From NCBI GenBank assembly GCA_900751035.1, contig CAADSF010000006.1, forward strand, positions 1 to 8,128: a stretch of DNA of 8,128 nt, read 5' to 3'. The notes beneath the pieces were generated by a model that made no database searches, was not told the origin of the DNA, and saw only the letters and a list, made by a program, of their open reading frames with translations. This DNA is from an uncultured Oscillospiraceae bacterium. Lineage in GTDB: Bacteria > Bacillota > Clostridia > Oscillospirales > Oscillospiraceae. Each line of letters opens with the position of its first letter. Position 1 is the stretch's first letter. The translations under genes were made by a program, and so were the position numbers. Positions 5,865 to 8,128 of the stretch are shown in pieces.

Positions 5865-7700
5865 TCAATCCCACGGGTTCATCGGGTCGTCCGGGTCGCT
5901 CGGATCATCCGGTTCATCCGGATAGTCCGGATAGTCGGGGTAATCCGGGTCGGTGGGTTCCGGCTCCTCCGGAACTTCCGGCTCAACGTACGGCGTACAC
6001 TTGTAGCTTGTGTTGCGGGCCTGATACGCATCCTTGTGCAGCGTCTCGGTCTTGATGACGTTTCCATTCGCGTCCACATAATCGCGGTAGGCCATGACGG
6101 TCTTGCCGACGTAGGAATACTGCACCATGTCGCCCTTGATATACTTGTTGCCGTCCTTGTCGACGACGATGTTGACGGTGTTGCCGTTTTCGTCGAGGGC
6201 GGTACCGGCGTCGGTGATGATGGTCTTGTCGCCGTCGATCTCCATCTTGGGCTGGACGGTCGCGACAACCTCGTGCCGCAGGACGATATGGTCGTAGCCC
6301 TTGTCCTTCTGCGCAGTGCCCACGAGCTTGACGTGGACATAGCCGCCGGAGACAGACGCGTCGATGCGCAGCGGATGGTCGGTGCTGTTGACGAATTTGT
6401 AATCCTGACTGCCCCAGTAGATTGTTGCATCCATGCCTAGCTGGACATAGGTGACAGTGAACATATGCGGAGCACGGTCGGTGACCTTGAGATCGGCATA
6501 GAGGCAGGCAGTATAAATTGTGGACGCAACCTGGCAGATGCCGCCGCCGAGCTCGGCCTCGCTCTTGCCGCCGGTCTGGTAGACGATGGCGGGCTGATAG
6601 CCCTTATCCGCCGTACGCTCGCCGACGATTTTGTTGAACGAGAATTCGTCGCCGGGGTTCAGGATGGTTCCGTCGATGGCCTTGCAGGCCAGCTCCAGAT
6701 TCTTGGTGCGTCCGGCCTGCGAGGTATGCGGACTGTCGCAGGAGCCGAGCACATCGGAGAAGTATTCCTTCTCCAGCTCGGCCAGTGTGACCTCCGGCTG
6801 GATTGCCTCGGCCTGAATGACGATCTTCGTGCCGGGGTCGGCCATGGCGAGCTGCTGCGTGTAATACGACACGTCAAAGCCGAAGCCGACCTTTTCCGCG
6901 ACCAGCTCCTTCTTTTCCTCGTCATAGTACGCGTCCTTCATCTCGGTCGCGAACTGGTCGTAATACTGCTGCAGGTCGACCGACGCACAGGGCTCGGTGT
7001 CATAGTCGAATTTCAGCTCGGACAAATCGCCGGCATTGAACCGGGCGACGACCGCGTCATAGAGTGCGTCCGCGTCGAGCGAAATTTTCGGCGAACCGGT
7101 CACGACCGTGACAGTTTTCGCGTCCGCGTCGACCGTGACGGTCGGGTCGACCTTTTCCGATGCGCAGGCGCGGGCGGTCTGGTCGATCAGGTCGCGGATA
7201 TACGCGGTATCGAGATTCGTCCCGGATTCAAGCGAAATGTCCTGCCGGGTCTTCTTCGCGCGTTCGTATGTGAGAAGCGCCGTGATCGGGCCGCCGTCGC
7301 GGCCATAGTTCATGGCGGCGTCCGCCGCCTCGTCCGGGTTGAGGGCGACGTTGGTGATCTCCGGGGTAAAATCGATCGTCCGGTCAGGCAGGACGACGGT
7401 AAGCGTATCGGTAGCCGTCTCCTGCTCGACGGCAAGCGTCACGGCGTTGATCGCCGCGTCGCGCTTCAGGCCGCCGACGTTCACGCCCGCGACATAGACG
7501 TTCGGGAAGATGGTGTCGCTTCCCTTTAATATAAATCCATAGGTGCACACGCCGAGCACCGCCAGCAGCACGATGCAGCCCACGATCACCGCAGCCTTCT
7601 TCCCGGCATTGCCGGACGGCTGCTTCTTCGGCGCGGCGGCTCTGTCCGCCGCAGTTCTGTGCGCGGGACGGCTGGCCTCAAATCTGCCTTTCTTTCTGAT
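5865..7700 (-). CDS. VanW-domain cell-envelope protein with apparent AUC start
   Basis: The predicted 611-residue protein has a basic cytosolic N-terminus (RKKGRFEASR..., PKKQPSG, GKKAAV) and one membrane helix at about 38-58. An extracellular region with the VxVGGL-type start (VYVAGVNVGGLKRDAA) follows and fits the peptidoglycan-binding-like domain usually fused to VanW. The VanW domain lies at about 325-450 (NPGDEFSFN, GGGICQVASTIY, VNSTDHPLRI). A segment at about 470-560 is G5-like but diverged. The last 44 residues are rich in Pro, Asp and Glu with DYP repeats. A cell-wall-associated role is likely. The exact function of VanW is unknown, and the domain does not itself imply vancomycin resistance. 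The start is odd. A near-perfect AGGAGGG (7707-7713) lies 7 bases before ATC at 7700, and no ATG, GTG or TTG follows in frame until GTG at 7589, inside the membrane-anchor boundary. If GTG is used the protein has 574 residues and loses its basic N-terminus. Confidence 0.88.
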   Translation of the reverse strand: MRKKGRFEASRPAHRTAADRAAAPKKQPSGNAGKKAAVIVGCIVLLAVLGVCTYGFILKGSDTIFPNVYVAGVNVGGLKRDAAINAVTLAVEQETATDTLTVVLPDRTIDFTPEITNVALNPDEAADAAMNYGRDGGPITALLTYERAKKTRQDISLESGTNLDTAYIRDLIDQTARACASEKVDPTVTVDADAKTVTVVTGSPKISLDADALYDAVVARFNAGDLSELKFDYDTEPCASVDLQQYYDQFATEMKDAYYDEEKKELVAEKVGFGFDVSYYTQQLAMADPGTKIVIQAEAIQPEVTLAELEKEYFSDVLGSCDSPHTSQAGRTKNLELACKAIDGTILNPGDEFSFNKIVGERTADKGYQPAIVYQTGGKSEAELGGGICQVASTIYTACLYADLKVTDRAPHMFTVTYVQLGMDATIYWGSQDYKFVNSTDHPLRIDASVSGGYVHVKLVGTAQKDKGYDHIVLRHEVVATVQPKMEIDGDKTIITDAGTALDENGNTVNIVVDKDGNKYIKGDMVQYSYVGKTVMAYRDYVDANGNVIKTETLHKDAYQARNTSYKCTPYVEPEVPEEPEPTDPDYPDYPDYPDEPDDPSDPDDPMNPWD

Positions 7701-7706
7701 AAGAAT

Positions 7707-7713
7707 CCCTCCT
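7707..7713 (-). promoter_or_regulatory. Strong ribosome binding site that points to the AUC codon
   Basis: Read on the - strand, AGGAGGG is followed by ATTCTT and then ATCAGAAAGAAA. The seven bases between GGAGG and ATC are the preferred spacing, whereas the ATT is too close. The GTG at 7589 has only a weak GAAGAAGG upstream, which also encodes lysines of the open frame. A short frame (ATG at 7736, stop at 7716-7718, MSPYGF) lies just upstream in the leader. Confidence 0.75.
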
Positions 7714-7754
7714 ATTCAAAAGCCATAAGGCGACATACTCTATTTTGTGTCTGT

Positions 7755-7783
7755 ATTATACATAAACCGCCCGCTTTTTGCAA
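7755..7783 (-). promoter_or_regulatory. Sigma-A-type promoter of the VanW gene
   Basis: On the - strand, TTGCAA (7778-7783) and a perfect TATAAT (7755-7760) are 17 bases apart. The predicted start near 7748 leaves a leader of about 48 bases before the AUC codon, which includes the AGGAGGG site. Confidence 0.85.
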
Positions 7784-7857
7784 CGGCATTCCCAACAGGA
7801 ACAGCCTCCGGAATTCTGAAATTTCTATTAACATTTTCGGGGGTACGTTCTGCGTCA

Positions 7858-7880
7858 CCTGTTACGGGACTCCAAGTTTG
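7858..7880 (+). repeat. Direct repeat module A, right copy
   Basis: This block matches 2324-2346 at 22 of 23 bases in the same orientation. It is followed by TGCGTTCGAAATCTATAGGGCAGTACGAATT-like sequence (7890-7919), which aligns with 2386-2418 of the left cluster at lower identity. Confidence 0.8.
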
Positions 7881-7933
7881 TAAATCGTTGCGTTCGAAAT
7901 CTATAGGGCAGTACGAATTTAGTGAAAGACTTG

Positions 7934-7997
7934 GTAGGGGCGGGGCTCTGCTCCGCCCGATGGGAAGTTACGAATTCGCCGAAGAGTTCCGAAAAAG
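7934..7997 (+). repeat. Hairpin plus GAATTCGCCGAA module, copy 1
   Basis: GTAGGGG opens a hairpin in which 7938-7946 pairs with 7950-7958 (gggcggggc / gctccgccc, loop TCT, one G-U pair). It continues into TACGAATTCGCCGAAGAGTT-type sequence. The block 7969-7997 matches 8100-8128 at 27 of 29 bases, giving a direct repeat of about 64 bases offset by about 131. Confidence 0.8.
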
Positions 7998-8010
7998 TGG
8001 TACATTCTGC

Positions 8011-8036
8011 GGGCGGACAGAGTCGTCCGCCCCTAC
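8011..8036 (-). repeat. Variable-stem hairpin, inverted orientation
   Basis: Bases 8011-8018 (gggcggac) pair perfectly with 8025-8032 around AGAGTC, followed by CCTAC-type flank (8033-8036). Read on the - strand it is GTAGGGGCGGAC-GACTCT-GTCCGCCC. That is the same design as the hairpin at 8064-8089, with one base pair of the stem swapped. It is preceded by GGTACATTCTGC, which matches GGTGCATCCTGC before the left-cluster hairpin. Confidence 0.82.
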
Positions 8037-8063
8037 AGGGTACGGGGGGATTAGGGCCTTGTT

Positions 8064-8128
8064 GTAGGGGCCGACGACTCTGTCGGCCCATTGGGCAGCT
8101 GCGAATTCGCCGAAGAGTTCCGTAAAAG
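8064..8128 (+). repeat. Hairpin plus GAATTCGCCGAA module, copy 2 (cut by window end)
   Basis: GTAGGGG begins the unit. Then 8068-8075 (gggccgac) pairs perfectly with 8082-8089 around GACTCT, and CCCATTGGG leads into TGCGAATTCGCCGAAGAG-type sequence. It repeats the arrangement at 7934-7997 and runs off the window. Confidence 0.8.

Larger units (their letters stand above)
7784..8128. other. Gene-free region with second repeat cluster
   Basis: Bases 7784-7835 are unremarkable AT-rich DNA upstream of the VanW promoter. From about 7836 to the window end the sequence is a chain of repeat modules: module A, a GTACGAATT module (7911-7919), then three hairpins separated by GAATTCGCCGAA blocks. The open frames across it read through the repeats and have no credible start signal or protein composition. 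The cluster continues beyond the window. Confidence 0.8.

Noticed and set aside
6465..7529. Long + strand open frame opposite the VanW gene
   Set aside because: It is antisense to well-supported VanW coding sequence, has no start signal, and its composition is typical of a reverse-strand shadow.
5865..7700. A vancomycin-resistance determinant
   Set aside because: VanW domains are common in clostridial envelope proteins. No vanH, vanA/B, vanX or VanRS genes are present.
2324..7880. A composite transposon or integrated element bounded by the repeat clusters
   Set aside because: No transposase, integrase or target duplication is seen, and the enclosed genes are ordinary housekeeping types with base composition like their neighbours.
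7747..8125. Small open frames in the right repeat cluster
   Set aside because: They run across the VanW promoter and through direct and inverted repeats, with no protein-like composition.
7934..8128. A CRISPR array
   Set aside because: The repeats differ in orientation, length and stem sequence, and there are no regular unique spacers or cas genes.

Overview
The window looks like a piece of chromosome from a fairly GC-rich member of the Firmicutes, most likely a gut clostridium of the Oscillospirales type. This is inferred from the strong GGAGG ribosome binding sites, the VanW/peptidoglycan-binding-type surface protein, the FeoB and SLC45-like MFS proteins, and the dense hairpin-forming repeats between genes. 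No species-level marker is present. No tRNA, rRNA, CRISPR array, phage gene or transposase is visible.

Layout, left to right. (1) Bases 1-1192 hold the C-terminal membrane half of the ferrous iron transporter FeoB on the + strand, cut by the window edge. (2) A 26-bp perfect palindrome serves as terminator between FeoB and a convergent, membrane-anchored glycerophosphodiester phosphodiesterase (1248-2072, -). (3) Bases 2073-2740 hold no credible gene. They contain a perfect 15-bp hairpin and a cluster of hairpin-forming repeats. (4) A two-gene - strand operon encodes a NagD/AraL-type HAD phosphatase (4072-4878) and an SLC45-like MFS transporter (2741-4075), joined by an ATGA overlap. (5) Divergent from it, a GNAT acetyltransferase (4994-5809, +) is read from a promoter whose -35 box overlaps the -35 box of the HAD-MFS promoter. 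(6) A 12-bp hairpin terminator separates GNAT from a convergent VanW-domain protein (5865-7700, -). That protein has a clear promoter and ribosome binding site but apparently starts at a non-standard AUC codon. (7) Bases 7784-8128 hold a second repeat cluster that shares modules with the first, in the same orientation, and runs off the window.

The genes are mostly ordinary membrane, envelope and small-molecule functions. The only clear functional coupling is phosphatase plus transporter: the overlap and shared promoter suggest that both handle the same or a linked metabolite, probably a sugar or polyol. The GNAT gene shares regulatory DNA with that operon.

I found no convincing new defence or mobile system. 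The most interesting signals are the overlapping divergent promoters, the apparent AUC start of the VanW gene, and a family of intergenic hairpins. The hairpins keep constant flanks while their stems vary with compensating changes.
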